The notes below the pieces were generated by a model. The model did no database searches, was not told the DNA's origin, and saw only the letters and a program-made list of their open reading frames with translations. Below are positions 12,330 through 24,941 of a DNA stretch of 64,000 nt, piece after piece (the stretch's first letter is position 1; each line of letters opens with the position of its first letter). The stretch is taken from positions 62,001-126,000 of the forward strand of contig CAJQUW010012516.1 of the NCBI GenBank assembly GCA_907163375.1, written 5' to 3'. The translations under genes and the position numbers were made by a program. This DNA comes from Prostheceraeus crozeri (Eukaryota; Platyhelminthes; Polycladida; Euryleptidae).

Positions 12330-14190
12330 AGACGAATTTTTAGAAATCTAATAGAATGTAGCAAGGGTTTCTAGATAGAAAGATGAAGATCTAATCCGCT
12401 AGACTGGTACCCCTCAATCATTCGTCTCATTGTTGCTCATGGATTCACATGATTGCCTGACATATGAAAGTCTCTTTCATCGAATACGGAATAGGATATG
12501 ATTAAACTGAGGAATTTTCTTGCAAGCCGCGGAGATACAGGTTTTTACCTTGATCAATACTTAGCTAAGTTAATGTATTGTTGATGAACACGAAAATAAA
12601 AAAGTGCGATTTTTGAAGCATCACAAAGTTTCGAACAGATTGCGAAAGCAAAGTGCTTGTGAGAAACTTACTAAGAGGTTACTCGAAAAATGAATTACCG
12701 TAATTTACTTTCATTTTAAGCTTATGCAGTCCATAGTTTGAAAAAAGTGAATCAGCAATATTTCAGCTGCATGCATTGGAAAATTCTTAAAAATCTCAAT
12801 ATTCGAAGCTGTGCTGTAACTGCTTTTCTGCAAGCAGTTTAGAGAGGGAATGCAAATGCATATTGTAATTTTTCGAGATAGGCTATAGCTTAGCTGCGAT
12901 TTATACTGATTGTTCAACGTCAGCAAATAACACTAACCGAATGTATTGTTCGGTTAATCATATAATAATGAATGATTAAGTTCAGCACATCTAATGACAT
13001 TTACTGTAAAGATCTCTGTATATAATCTCATGAAATGAGCCAACTTACCATTGTGCACCAATTGAGGCTTTCGGATCTGCTGCTTGAATGCATTATGCAA
13101 AATTAAAATGCAATTATGTCTCTTGATAAAGAATATATTGCACATTGGCCATTATTGAATTTTTTATCTGCGTCCTTTCACATGCTGTGTACGTTGCCTC
13201 AGAATGAATGAATGAGAGTTAGAGACATAGAAAACGTTCAAGAGAATTGATTTTGGAAATGAAGTCAACTAGAAATCTCTTGACTTGCATGGGTGAATTG
13301 CATCCTGGTATGATATAAAGATTTATTGATGAACTGTCACAAAAGTATGAAGATTTAATTAAGTATACCTCGTTCAAATTGCATTGAGCTCACACATTTT
13401 CCCTCAGATCGATCAGTGTAACTTTTTATTAAGTTGACTGCTTCATGTATACAGTATCTTGGGTGAAACAGAAAAAACCACCGATTTTTGTGTATTCCCA
13501 CACACAGCATTTCATATAAAGACCGAAAGTAAATTGAAATAATGCATCAAATTCACAGGAAGATAAAATGTATCAGACTAACATGCGAATATGACTTGCT
13601 GATAAATTCTGATTTCGGTTTGAATGTGGGATTTATGCCTACGAAAAAAGGAAGAGCCTATCAATGCTTTAAAACAAAAATGTCATGTTTTGTTTCTTAA
13701 TTTTTTATCCATTCTGAAGCATTCTGAACCGTTTATCTTCTTCTCGGCTACATGGAAGAAATTAAGGCTCTATGCCTGTGCTTCCGACTATAAGCGAAGT
13801 TCATTTTTCTCTTCAATTGAAAAACCAAGGTATTTTGATGTGCGAAACAGAGATGGATTCGTACGCTGACTAAATTGCTTGCTTATCACATCATTTAAAC
13901 AAGCAATTACTTTGTGAGCATGTGAACCCATAGCAACGACATGACATTTGTCATAAATAATTATTCCCAGACGGGTTTCAACGCATCATACACGTATAAA
14001 AGTATGCACAGTATGAGAAAAAGAAAGAAAAAGAAATGTGTATTTTCATACGTGAATGAATGATGTTGAAATATGTTACAGACAGAACAGTGAGTCAATG
14101 ACAGTGTGGGCACAATAAAACAGCGATGCTAACTTTGAAATTTAAAGTCAGAGCCGCTGTTTTTATTGTAGGCCTGCGCATGCATGGTTA
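12330..14190. other. Intergenic stretch with no recognised feature
   Basis: AT-rich sequence. Short open frames on both strands have no family resemblance, and no paired splice sites, RNA gene or terminal repeats were noticed. Confidence 0.4.
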
Positions 14191-14202
14191 TTGTATTTGC
14201 AT

Positions 14203-15008
14203 CAGAGCTGGAACCGGACCGCTTTTTTCGGCACGGACCCTCATCGACACAAAATATTAGGCCCGACCCGGATGAATTCTATATCTGGGCCCGGGTGAGA
14301 AATTTCATCGTTTTGCTCACCTTGCCATCTTTAGTGAAGATATCAGTTACGTTAGTTGAGTGTAATCGCCTTAAAAATCATTCTAAAAATCTAATTATTG
14401 CATAGTTACATGATAGAATGCTTTAGGTCCTATGCAACATCTGTAAGTAAAGTGATAACTGTTGAGGAGCAACATGATTTTTTAATTAACATTTAACACA
14501 TGGTGAATTTTCATTTGTCTTAGATGTTGTACATACATAACGCGTTTGTCTATCACAACTAATTTAGATCCTGTGCCGATGGCTGTTATTGTTGCAAGCT
14601 ATATTTAGGTTAAAGCGTGGAAAAAGATTTGCACTGTTATAGACATAAAGCCTATTTGAAAAGCAATGTCATTATGTCAAAAGTTGAGCTAAATATTCAA
14701 TCGACTCTTCTGACCAAAATTCCAGAGAAATGGTACTTGCTAATCGTCTATCGATTGTTGTTTCTGTTTCAGAAAGCATATTTAATGTATGACTATATTC
14801 TGTCATATGCTGGTATCTATAATTTCATATTATTGCTTACGAACAAGGTTGATAAGTCACGATAAAAACATGATTCAGAGCATTTAAATGATCAAATGAG
14901 GAAGATATTTCTAATTTCAGATATATGCTAAATATTGGCCCTGGTATTTCAGACCCGGCCGGTCCCGCAGAATTTTTCTAATCTGGGTCCGGCCCGCTTC
15001 TAGCTCTG
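14203..15008. mobile_element. Non-autonomous hAT transposon (806 bp) with 8-bp target duplication
   Basis: The left end is CAGAGCTGGAACCGGACCG and the right end, read inward on the other strand, is CAGAGCTAGAAGCGGGCC. The flanks are ATTTGCAT (14195-14202) and GTTTGCAT (15009-15016), an 8-bp direct repeat with one mismatch, as expected for hAT insertion. GC-rich blocks with CCCGG words sit just inside both ends. No transposase frame is present. Confidence 0.75.
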
Positions 15009-15126
15009 GTTTGCATTATACATCATCATCATACTCATGCAATCATTATTGTTCATATGTTTTTGGGAGTGTTGTTGTGATGTGATTTGATTGCAAGTGT
15101 TACTGCAAGTTTTGTATGTCGTTGGG

Positions 15127-15266
15127 AGAAATATAAATTATGCTGGAAATTGCTTCGGGTACTGAAAACAACTTCTATTCTGATGCGACGTTTCGCTATG
15201 TAGCTTAATTTTTTAAATTTTTTCTTGAAAATTTTTAATTTTCAGCATAATTTATATTTCTCCTAA
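15127..15266. repeat. Small foldback with GGAGAAATATAAATTATGCT arms
   Basis: About 22 bases beginning GGAGAAATATAAATTATGC near 15,127 recur in inverted orientation ending near 15,265, separated by about 95 bases. The structure begins about 120 bases after the hAT element ends. It could be a separate small MITE or a fragment of a larger element. Confidence 0.5.
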
Positions 15267-16240
15267 TAATGGAACCGGGTACGTGGAGGATTCGGCCCCA
15301 GAGCCATTTCAAATTGTATGCCGTGTTTGCACTATTATTTTAAAGCTTTTATTGGTTTGTGTCTACGTGAATATTTGTGATAGTGGTCTGCCTTTTCAAT
15401 GTGCTTCTATGCGTGTGTATAATGCCTGCGATTCTCCCTGATGCAATTCACTCTCGGCAAAGCTTATACAGTCTTATTGGTGAACCGTAAGGGAAGAGTG
15501 CTAGTCAAATGGAATTTTATATTTGCATTGGTAAATGCTCCGTGTTTTATAAGTTCTGTAGGCAATTTTTATTTTGGATTTTTTACGCTCTATTTATGTT
15601 TCTATGAGTATTTGAAAACTATGAAGTTGTCAAAGCAGACAACTGTGATCTTCATAGTTTCCACACTGTGAAACCAATGACTTTAGTATGGGAACGTGTT
15701 TAGTTCCCTTAATGGTTAGGGAGTTTAGGATTTTTGTCTCCAAAACATTGGAAAGCATTGCAAAACTTGGATCCATGCAAAAATTGCGTTTAAGATATGT
15801 CGATGACTTAAACAACTTTGTCTGTTTTAGAGATGGCTGACAAGCTTTTCTTAAATATCACAAAATGTACAAAACACCTTTCCATGCTTCCACTTTGACA
15901 TTCTGCCTACTCATCCCGAATGAGTCATATAGCCTACTAGAAATGTACTTTAATAAAAGAAACTTCAGAGCTAAACTTTATAGACACCAACTTAGATGAT
16001 CAGCAATGAACGATGTAAAATCCTGTCTTCATTTTATGCAACTGCCGTTTTGGAATGGTGTTCAAATAATAATGCTAGCTATTTTTTGTAGCTTTGAATG
16101 TTTTATAGATATTTCACCTTGAGGATGACAGGCTTCAAGACTGTCTGAATCTATATTGAGTTGTCCTTTTATTTGATATTTTTACTTTTAGAAATTGCCT
16201 TAGGGGTTTTAAGAACCAGTGAAGAATAATCAATGCTTAC

Positions 16241-16917
16241 ATAATTCAAATGCACCAATTATGAGAAAGAAGAAAACCACGTATGGCCGACATGTTTCAG
16301 GCAAGAGACGATATACGGTGGGGAGAATGTTGTTTATAGCTATAAAATATATGCTATAAACAACATTCTCCTCACCGTATATCGTCTCTTGCCTGTTTAT
16401 AAACCATGAAGACTAGCGATATTTTCCCGAATAAGGACAAGGTGCCAATGGGTCTCTCCTCTAACATTATCTATAAATTTCAATGAGAGCAGTCCAGTTG
16501 CTGTTACATTGGCGAGACTCGGAGGCACTTGTCCACTCGCATTCGTGAACATATCAGCGGTAGTCCGACCCTTACTGAAATCACTAAGCATGTGCACGCC
16601 GCTTCATCTGTTAATTTCTCAATTTTGTGTCGCACTGTCTATACCAAAATTGCTGAAACTTTGGCCATCAAAGCGAACAAACAGACGATATTGAATGAAC
16701 ATGCAACCTCGATCGCACTACGAATCTTTGCTACATAGGCAGCCAATCACTGCTCTTGTTGTATCTATTGATTTTTATATTGCTGTCATTTTAGTATTTC
16801 AATCCGATTGTACATAGCTTTAAAATTTCTGCCCTGATGATGTTTACTGAAGAGTAAATGAAACATGTCGGCCATACGTGGTTTTCTTCTTTCTCATAAT
16901 TGGTGCATTTGAATTAT
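16241..16917 (+). mobile_element. Penelope-like element 3' piece bounded by 57-bp inverted repeats
   Basis: A near-identical 57-bp repeat stands at 16241-16297 and, inverted, at 16861-16917; both contain CACGTATGGCCGACATGTTT or its complement. Between them the + strand encodes a Penelope C-terminal endonuclease: residues CCYIGETRRHLSTRIREHIS (about 16500-16560) are the YIG half of a GIY-YIG nuclease, followed by SGSPTLTEITKHVHAA and a frame ending at 16736-16738. A perfect-looking hairpin of roughly 88 bases (16308-16395) abuts the left repeat. Terminal repeats and hammerhead motifs are known Penelope features. The reverse transcriptase domain is missing. Confidence 0.75.
16831..16871 (+). 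ncRNA. Hammerhead ribozyme motif in the Penelope-like element
   Basis: The core CTGATGA (16834-16840) is followed by a stem of 7-8 base pairs, TGTTTACT with AGTAAAT, closed by the loop GAAG. Then comes GAAAC (16860-16864), a minimal stem III (AC, two-base loop, GT) and C as the predicted cleavage residue. GCC just before the core can pair with GGC just after the cleavage site as stem I. All conserved core positions that I know for hammerheads are present. Penelope-like elements are known to carry such minimal hammerheads. Confidence 0.7.
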
Positions 16918-16919
16918 GA

Positions 16920-19100
16920 AATCACTGGGATCAATCGCTTACCAAAATCAATGCTTAATTAATGTATTCTACTAGGTATTAACAATAAAGTAGCATGTTC
17001 AGTACGGATAAATTGCTCCATAGGTAAGAATTTTATAATCTACAACTATAAACTGAGTGTGCCATCAACATCAGCGGCGATGAGAGGATGCGTCTGACGA
17101 GGATTGGCGTCGAAAAGCGCGGAGTTTCTTACAAGTCGAGTCTTCTACCACTTTGTAAATGCCGATTACAATTGGACTTACCGGAATAGTAAATGCTAAT
17201 TATATTTTAATTAAGCTTGGTAACTAAATCATTAGAGAAATCTTGCCACTCTTACCGATCTAAATCGTAAGAAAAATGTGTGCGTGATTTTCTGAGTCAG
17301 CGGTGCAAAATGTAATATAGATGTATTGTCGAACACAGTTTCCATCCGTATACGGGATGTAGCGTGCCCCAATTTGAACAGTTGGCAATTCGAATATGCC
17401 AAGATATGTTCCAAGGGTTTGTTCACTTTTTGAAAATGTGATGATGTAATGATTTTGAAAATGCCCATTGCCACAAAACTTGCATGTTGTCAGCATATTG
17501 ACGGGTCTCACCGAACAGAAATAAAGCGAGGCAGGCAAGCACTCATTATCCATTCATTGTGTAAGGGCATGTAAACGAAAAAAAATGAATTATATTTTCA
17601 GGAGTTAGCTGGATATCTACATCTGCAATCCAATCAGTGCAGTCTAAAAGGAGAACGTCGGCAACTTTTTCGTAGCAAGTTGAACGTTACATTTGAGGGT
17701 ATGTCTCCGAAAAGCCGTTTCAATAGATATAATATCTTTGGCATAAGGACATCATGAATATTTTCAGAAACATAACTTTTAAAAGATAGTAAACCCGCAT
17801 GCATTTATAGAGATAATTCTTGCTTTTTCAATAAACAGCGATTGATATTGTCTTGTAGAAAATATGGCAAAAGAACATTTGAAAGTATGCATACAGGAAT
17901 CTGGTAATCAAAGCTATTTGTCGCAATAAATCACATAGTTGCTTTATTAATAAATCAATGGAATATTGAAACGTAAGTATTTTGAACCTCCATGTGAGAA
18001 CTAAATTTGATCCATTAAGCGTAGAGTATTTATATTCATGCAGGTTTCTACAGCACTTATATTTTACTCTGTGGCAAGATAATCATTTGTACCTAAAAAT
18101 GTCAAAAGTAAAAATTGCTCACATGCAGGCATTTCTTTAATTATCCACTTATTTAATTGACATTTAGGCATGCAGTATCCTGGAAAAATCTTCTGGCAAC
18201 GATAATGGACATTGTCTCATTGGCAGATACCTGTGTCAAACTCAAATATATCTTATGAAGGAAGTTTCTACAAATATAAGCTTATTAAATGAAAGTTTGC
18301 AAAAACTTCATATTTTATTTTGAGCCTTGTCATGGCTTTGTGTGAAAGTTGAATATAAGTTATTGATGATAAACTGCAATGCTTTTTGTCAGCATCATTT
18401 TCTTTTGATATTTATACTTTGCAAGGATTATCTCTCCCACTCAAAGAATGTTAAAGAGTAAAAACGGCTACATGTAGGCGTTTTTTTGTAGAAATCTTCC
18501 TTACACTAGTTGACTGACTTTCACATATTCTCAAATACAAGGAAATGAATTTTCAGGCCCCCTACAAGTTTGTTCCTATGTTACCATTGTGAATGAAATG
18601 TGAATTATGTATATTCAAATGAAATAATAATTTAGATTGAAATAATCAACTACAATAAAAATTGCATTCACATGTATGATGAAATACAAACTGGAGCTTT
18701 CAAAATATCAATCGTCAGTTTGTTTGAATTTCATTATTTCATGTTTCTCTCTTACTGACGAAACATTGTAAATCGTTGGTAGCAAATCTCTTTGGAAATG
18801 ATTTCCAATGTTAAACCCTTCCCTTTCATTCATCTATCGAAAATTGTGACAGTTGAATTATTCATGCTTGATGGCAAACATTACCAACATGATTTTTCAA
18901 TAACATTATGAAGTGACCGAACTAAAAATGCAAAGCTGTCTGGAAAAGATTCGAATGGATTATTTAATGTGATATCAAAGGTAAAATGTGATTCAATCTA
19001 TTCAACAAATTTACAAATTTGACTTTGTCTTTCATGAGAAACTGTTGATTTTTTAAAATAAATTTTTAATAAATGTCTTTCTAGCCCCTTCTGCAGGAAA
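16920..19100. other. Non-coding stretch with a faint internal duplication
   Basis: No gene is recognised. Segments near 18,030-18,180 and 18,290-18,480 share scattered similarity (ACATGCAGGC with ACATGTAGGC, and flanking AAGTAAAAATTGC with GAGTAAAAACGGC), suggesting an old repeat pair. The rest looks like ordinary AT-rich intergenic sequence. Confidence 0.3.
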
Positions 19101-19108
19101 CCTTGATT

Positions 19109-19195
19109 TAGGGACCTGCGAATCGGCAAATTTTGAGTTGAATCGAATCTTGAACCGAATCGAGTCCTGATTCGCGAATCGAATCGAATAATAGA
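19109..19195 (+). mobile_element. Left terminus of a hAT-type element (TAGGGACCTGCGAA)
   Basis: TAGGGACCTGCGAATCGG begins at 19109 and is followed by iterations of GAATCGAATC. The same end, TAGGGACCTCCGAAG and iterated GATTCGATTCG, occurs inverted at 47717. The 8 bases outside the left end are CCTTGATT and those outside the right end are CTTTGATT. No matching right terminus is visible near this left end. The two may be ends of one very large nested insertion or two separate solo ends. Confidence 0.6.
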
Positions 19196-19539
19196 AAACG
19201 TGAATAGGTCTACTTAAGCCTACTTTTGTGTACGATTAACTTAACCAGCTATGCCGCTAGCTATTAAGAAAATAGACCGAGCAAATGGGACATAGTAATC
19301 ATGAAATTAACATGGTTTTTGAAATATGCAGTGCATGACATCTTTGTATTCATAAAGAAGTAAGCGATCAAAATGAAGTGTCTGTATTTTTCTGAGATAA
19401 TTGAAATTTGCTATGCTTTGTAACTATGATTTGACAATGTGCCTTGAATTTCCCATTAGCCCCTGTTTTCTCAAATTACACGTAGGTAGTTTGATGACAT
19501 GGACCATTTTTATGACCTCAGGTCTATAGAAAACGTCCT

Positions 19540-19925
19540 TTAACCCTATAACTACTGAGAAAAATAGTAGCGTTACTTACCCGAGTAAAAAAATATGCTA
19601 TGCTTAATAGGTAGTTTAGTAAGCACCATAGATAAACTGCCAAGTTTTATAATAACTGCCTAGTATGGCGCTGCGTAGGCTATCCATGTTTTGCTTAGTA
19701 AGCACCATACATAAACTGCCAAGTTTTATAATAATTGCCTAGTGTGGTGCTGCGTAGGCAACCAATGTTCTGCCTAGTAAGCACCATAGATAAACTGCCA
19801 AGTTTTATGATAATTGCCTAGTATGGTGCTGCGTAGGCTGTCAATGTTCTGCCTAGCATAAGCACTATAAATAAACTGCGAAGTATAATATTAATTGCTT
19901 AGAATGGGACTGTTTGACCCAGCAA
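19540..19925 (+). mobile_element. piggyBac-type terminus followed by a 79-bp tandem array
   Basis: TTAA (19540-19543) is followed by CCCTATAACTAC, matching the inverted end of the piggyBac element at 40740 (CCCTGTAACTAC). A small stem CTACT...AGTAG and TACCCGAGTAAAAAAAT follow. Then comes an array of 79-bp units starting at 19618, 19697, 19776 and 19855; the first three are nearly identical and the fourth is decayed. Each holds AAGCACCATAGATAAACTGC and GCCTAGTATGG. No GGGTTAA right end was found, so the far boundary is unknown. Confidence 0.6.
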
Positions 19926-20189
19926 GCTGTGTGCTAAATATGACCACATCATTGAGATCAGTGCGCTTCCCGCAGTTGCTGCCGATGAAATTTACAAAAC
20001 AATTAATAATGAAACTTTTCATGTATTAACATAGCAACAGCTAGGACTCATACACAATATACAACTGGATAGTGGAAAAATTCATTCACATCAGATAAGA
20101 GCATGCATGCAGTTGTTCCAATTCTGATGCACTGAAATAAATAACTAGATAAAAGTAAACATTCATAGAAAAGGTAAGAGAAACATACT

Positions 20190-20376
20190 TCCTTAATTTG
20201 AGGAGAGTCCGAAAGCGAGAGATGTTGTCGACTTCCAATTTATATTGTTTTTGCGAGGCCTTTCGATTAGTCACTACAAGAAGCTGTCTTCGGCTATCTT
20301 AGCCTCCAAGTGACTGAAAGGCCTCGCTAAAGAATAAAAATTAGAAGTCGAATGCATGGACTTTCCTCAAATTTGG
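20190..20376. mobile_element. Foldback MITE with arms of about 75-85 bp
   Basis: The left arm, from about 20190 to 20275, contains TTTGAGGAGAGTCC, TCGACTTCCAATTT and GCGAGGCCTTTCGATTAGTCAC. The right arm, from about 20309 to 20376, carries the same blocks inverted. The 30-base loop itself contains a small hairpin around CTGTCTTCGGCTA. It is non-coding; no convincing target duplication was seen. Confidence 0.65.
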
Positions 20377-20379
20377 ATA

Positions 20380-23300
20380 AAAAATGTCTGGCCCTCTAAG
20401 TCTCTTCAGTGAAATACCTCCTTAAGTTTAAGAAAGCAGTTCCAAAGTCTTTTAAAGGACCCCAAGCTGCATTACTTATGAAAACAGCAGTTTCGCCGTC
20501 GTCGTGGACAGTCTAGCAAGGTTTTCGTCTGGTCTAACAAATGACTCAATGCATGTAGAGAACATATTTTCACAACTTCATCAAAATTCTGATCAAAAGT
20601 TTTTGAAAAATATATAACAATATTCAATATTAATAATTACAATAATGTCTATCATCTCACGTGAAAGCAAAATATCGACGGCACGACACATAAATATAGG
20701 AAGATGGTGTCTGCCTCGTTACATTTGTTTGAATAAAATTTGGATATGTAAAGACAAAGGAGAGAAGGTAGGGTACAGCAAAAGATTATGCTCTTACGTT
20801 TTCCATAAATATATTGGAATACATTTCTAGGCCACCTTCAAAAAAATAGTGGTGAACTTTGACAGATGATACAGTGAAGAGACCATGTCAACGGTTAAAA
20901 GCTTCTTATCGAACAATGTTTGCAACAATATTTTAGCAGTCCGCAAATGCATATCGAGAGGCACTGATAGTGGAAGTCTCCTTATAGAAGGCAGAGGCTA
21001 CATACCTTTAACACTGAACATTGTTTTGTCAGCACTTGGTTGTCGATGAGAATCTCCTCCCAAACGTAGCGGCTTTTCGATAGGAAATATCGTCTTGTGA
21101 AGATCAGTCGCATGAGCCTCGAGCCGAACATGGGGATATCCGCTTCTAAAATTGAGATAAGCAACATCAACATACGGTTACTACACGATAAAGCTTCATT
21201 TTTTGCACAGGCACACGAAATTTAGGAACCTCCACTAGCGCATTATAAAGAAGACAATTGAAGAATTAGTAATTATTAAAAAGTAGGCTACACTCAAACT
21301 CAGCAAACGTTAAACCCTCCCTCTGCAGTTTAGAGACAAAAATCTCATCTCTCGAACTTTGAGATGACAACTCTCACCCTCGCCGCTTGCTGCAAGGTTG
21401 GGCAAAATCTTGGGGTCAAAACCCAAAACCCATTTTTAAATAAATGAATGAAATCAAGTAGACGAAGTGCATTCTTTGTATTTTGTGCTGACAAAAAGAT
21501 TCTTCCATAGGCCAAAATTCCTATTGGGCCCATGATAAGTGTGGTATTAATGGGAAACGATTTATTATTGCAATAATTAATGTAATTAGTAGCCTAAGTA
21601 CATGTATTACGTCATAAAGTTTTCTTTTAATTTAACCTACACTGATATACTGACTAATTGAAGATCTTTGATTTAGTTATGATTGAGTTACACATTGCTC
21701 ATAGCAAAGCAATTGTTTTTTATTTTACCATTCAGGAATATAAACAAGCCTGATAAATATTATAGCTGCGCAGTAAGTGCATAATTAAACATATTTAGAA
21801 TGCGACATCGGAATGATTTTAATTTTTGGATAAATGTCGGCTATCGCAGAAAGTTAAGGGTGAGAAGATAACTGCGAAGATGTAAAATATGCGGAATATA
21901 TAAAAATTCAATATGCACAAATGCAGCAATAGACATGTAAACTTACAGTAGGCCTAGATACAATATGTATGAACTTTCAATGCGCGGTATTGTCAAGCCC
22001 AGAATGAAATAGCTAATAATCACAAGTATTTCATTCTTGAAATATTCTGTGAATCCAGTGGAAATTTGATAAAATATCAGAACTTTATGTTCTTATCCTG
22101 TAGCTCTCCTAAGATTCAAATCAAAATATTAATTTTTGTAACTTGATCTGTATATATTCAGCATTAATAGAATCCCCAAGTTTTGTATCACTTACCCAAG
22201 GTCGACCCAAAACCCTAGATCCAACCTTGCTTGCTGTCACTTCAGCACGTGTGTCAAATACAATGATTAGAACCTACCATAGGAAGCGGTCGGGGAATCA
22301 AGGGCGTTAATGTTCTTTATTGACAAATCAGTTGTCACTCACTCAGTATAATACCATGATACGATGATTAGAGCTGTAAATTTCCAATTATAGTTCTAGT
22401 TTATTAAAATCATCCTTAGTCAAAGATAGAAAGTAAAATGACTATATTAGGCATTTTTCTATACTGATGCAACTTGGGATTGTATTTTTAGTTATCGCTG
22501 TTCGCATGATATTTTTGTATTTTTTTATCTAACTTAAATGAAGTTAAAAAATGCGATTTCAGCATAATGAATTTATGTTTTGAGTTGATCAGACCTTTTG
22601 TCTCTTATTATCTCCTAAATTGATATATGCAAAGGTTTCAAAGCAACTTCCACCTAAACAATCATTAGGGCTCGACGATACTTTGATGAAATAGGAACCA
22701 TGAGATTTGTACAAATACTGAAAGATAGACCGAAATACCCTTTTGAGACTAGTACCTAATAAGGATGGCCGACATACAAGCACATGTAATTCACTTAATG
22801 CGCTCTCCAAGTGAAATACAACAACGCGAATCCTCAGTTTTAGGAAATAAATACTGTTGTTGTACAGTATATTCGAATGCACCACACCAATCATCGCGGC
22901 AGATCGTTCTCTAAGTAACGTCCATGGTAGATCATGGTCACTCTCATGCACTGTTGTTTAGCTATAGGGTTCTTTAACGTGCAACTGGACACAATTTCTG
23001 CAGTTCTAAATTCAAAAGTGCAGTTGCTTTTCTTGGTTTGTGCAGTTGAAAACTTGTAGTCAGGAAAACATGTGAATTAATGAAAACGTAACAGAAAGTG
23101 GAGTGGATGTCAAGATATGAATGACAATTGCATCACTTACGTTACAGGAAACAACTATTAAGACATGACAAAGTGTATTTGTTGAAAATTGAAGTTTGCA
23201 AAACGATTGAACTTTATGATTGCTCGTAAACTGTGAGTCTTGGGTATTAGTTGCATTGTGCTATAGGTGCACATTTGGAGAGATCTGTTCGCCCTATACT

Positions 23301-24150
23301 TCAGTTCGCACTTTTTTTGTCTGGAGGCCAAGGTGATGCGAGCGTTGCTACTGCCACTGCTTGTATGAATTGGAAATTGCAAAACTAATATATGCACATG
23401 CACTTCTGGCAGAGAACATACATGTACATGTACATGTGCTTTAAGTAGAGAAACTGCTAGCTAATCATGAAACAAATTTCGTAGGAGACCGAGTCATGGA
23501 CAAAGAAGAAATTTTTCAAATGTACATGTATGCCATGACTTGCAAGTTTTGCATGTTGCATGCGAATCATCCAGCTCATAGATGTTAAAAACGGTGCTAG
23601 TAGCGGGCCACATCATGGATATGATTAGCTTTGTGATCAGCTAATTCTGTAGTAGGCTACTACAGAAATCGGAATCATTGAAATGATAATAGGCCTGCTG
23701 TGAGGAGCAGGCATCTGCAACTTCTTTTTTTTAACAAAAGATGAAACCAAAAGCAGATGCTGAATGTGCACATTTGTTATCAAAAACGATGCTTAACCAA
23801 AATTTTAACCTGTGGTTGTTTTTACGATTTCCGAAATATACTGTTTTCATTGAAACATACTAGCATGCTTAGGGCTTTTCCGCAAGTTTAGAACAGTGAT
23901 AAATATAGTTTTAAGAAATATCAACCATGCAGAGAAATTGTACCCACAACTCTGCACCGGAGTAAGATTTCGGAATGCTCAAATGCTTGCATAAAAACCG
24001 TGGAAAACATTGCCAAAGTGGCCAGTCTTAGCAAAGGAAATCTGCGATCTATAACGAAACCTACTTTTAAAGCATTTTACAAAAGTTAGTTAAATACACA
24101 TTAAATTGGGAATGCATTGCTAGAAAATTCTATCAATATAAATAATATAA
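20380..24150. other. Non-coding stretch with no recognised feature
   Basis: No open frame in this stretch resembles a known family. The longest, about 120 residues on the minus strand at 22589-22951, has no recognisable motif. There is a short ACATGT run near 23,420 and a small palindrome around AGTAGGCTACT near 23,655. Confidence 0.4.
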
Positions 24151-24156
24151 ATGAGT

Positions 24157-24941
24157 CAGGGCTGAAACCGGCCGGAGTAATCAAAGCCAGCAGGGGTTGA
24201 CAACGTACGATGTCAATCAAAATTGATCGCATGCCGCTAACTTCAGACACTGCTCTACCATCGACTGTCAAGAGCACAGTCAGTAGGCGCTACTATCATT
24301 ACTCGCACATGTGTTTGCATTGAAATCCAATCATTCATTTTGATTCCTCGAGATTATTTCCAGTTAATCGAGATATGAAATAATCATTCGATAGATAGGC
24401 TAAGGAATACATAATTCTTACAAAATTCACACAGTTGACCAAACGGCAGGATATCATAGTAATTATAGCAGCACAGAAAAAAATCAAGATCCCCTTTCTT
24501 TTGAGGTCGATTTCTACTGGCGCTAAAATTATCCAGAAGTTGACGCCCTTCGGCGTCCCGCGCTTTTAAAAGTCGATAGAAACAATGTGGACCTTAGCAG
24601 AATGGTGGAGCTTAATTTTTTATTTGCTGGTATAAAAATTCATGTAGGCTAGAATATAGGATTCTGACAATTTTATTTGAGATAAGCTATGTGTAATTAG
24701 TAATTACATGCAAAAGTTGGTATTTTTTTGCTATTTAAGAATCAGTTCGCAACATTTATATCAGATAGAGCATGTTTAGGTAGGTATCTTTAAATATGTT
24801 ACACTAACTATACATGCTCCTATAATGGTGTTTTCCTTTTGATTGACTAAACGATTTCCTCTAGGGAATGCATAGTTAATGGTCAACATAGGCCCATTAA
24901 AATTAATCGGAAGGCCGTGCCCGCGGCCTGTTCCATCCCGG
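24157..24941. mobile_element. Old non-autonomous hAT element, relative of the copy at 54,947
   Basis: The left end CAGGGCTGAAACCGGCCGG and right end GTTCCATCCCGG resemble the termini of the element at 54947-56184. An internal block near 24643-24770 (AATATAGGAT, TTTATTTGAGATAA, CAGTTCGCAACATTTATATC) matches 55870-56000 in the same order. The flanking 8-mers no longer match, so this is an older, eroded copy. It has no coding capacity. Confidence 0.65.

Noticed and set aside
15190-15225. GAAACGTC on the minus strand as part of a second hammerhead
   Set aside because: No CTGATGA with a closing stem stands at the right distance.
22589-22951. 120-residue minus-strand frame
   Set aside because: No motif, splice context or family resemblance; its length alone is compatible with chance in 64 kb.
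23415-23445. ACATGT run as a microsatellite
   Set aside because: Only three to four units; better explained by the general excess of TACATGTA.
23645-23667. Short palindrome around AGTAGGCTACT as a regulatory site
   Set aside because: A single isolated palindrome with no gene nearby; it may reflect the excess of TAGGCCTA-like words.
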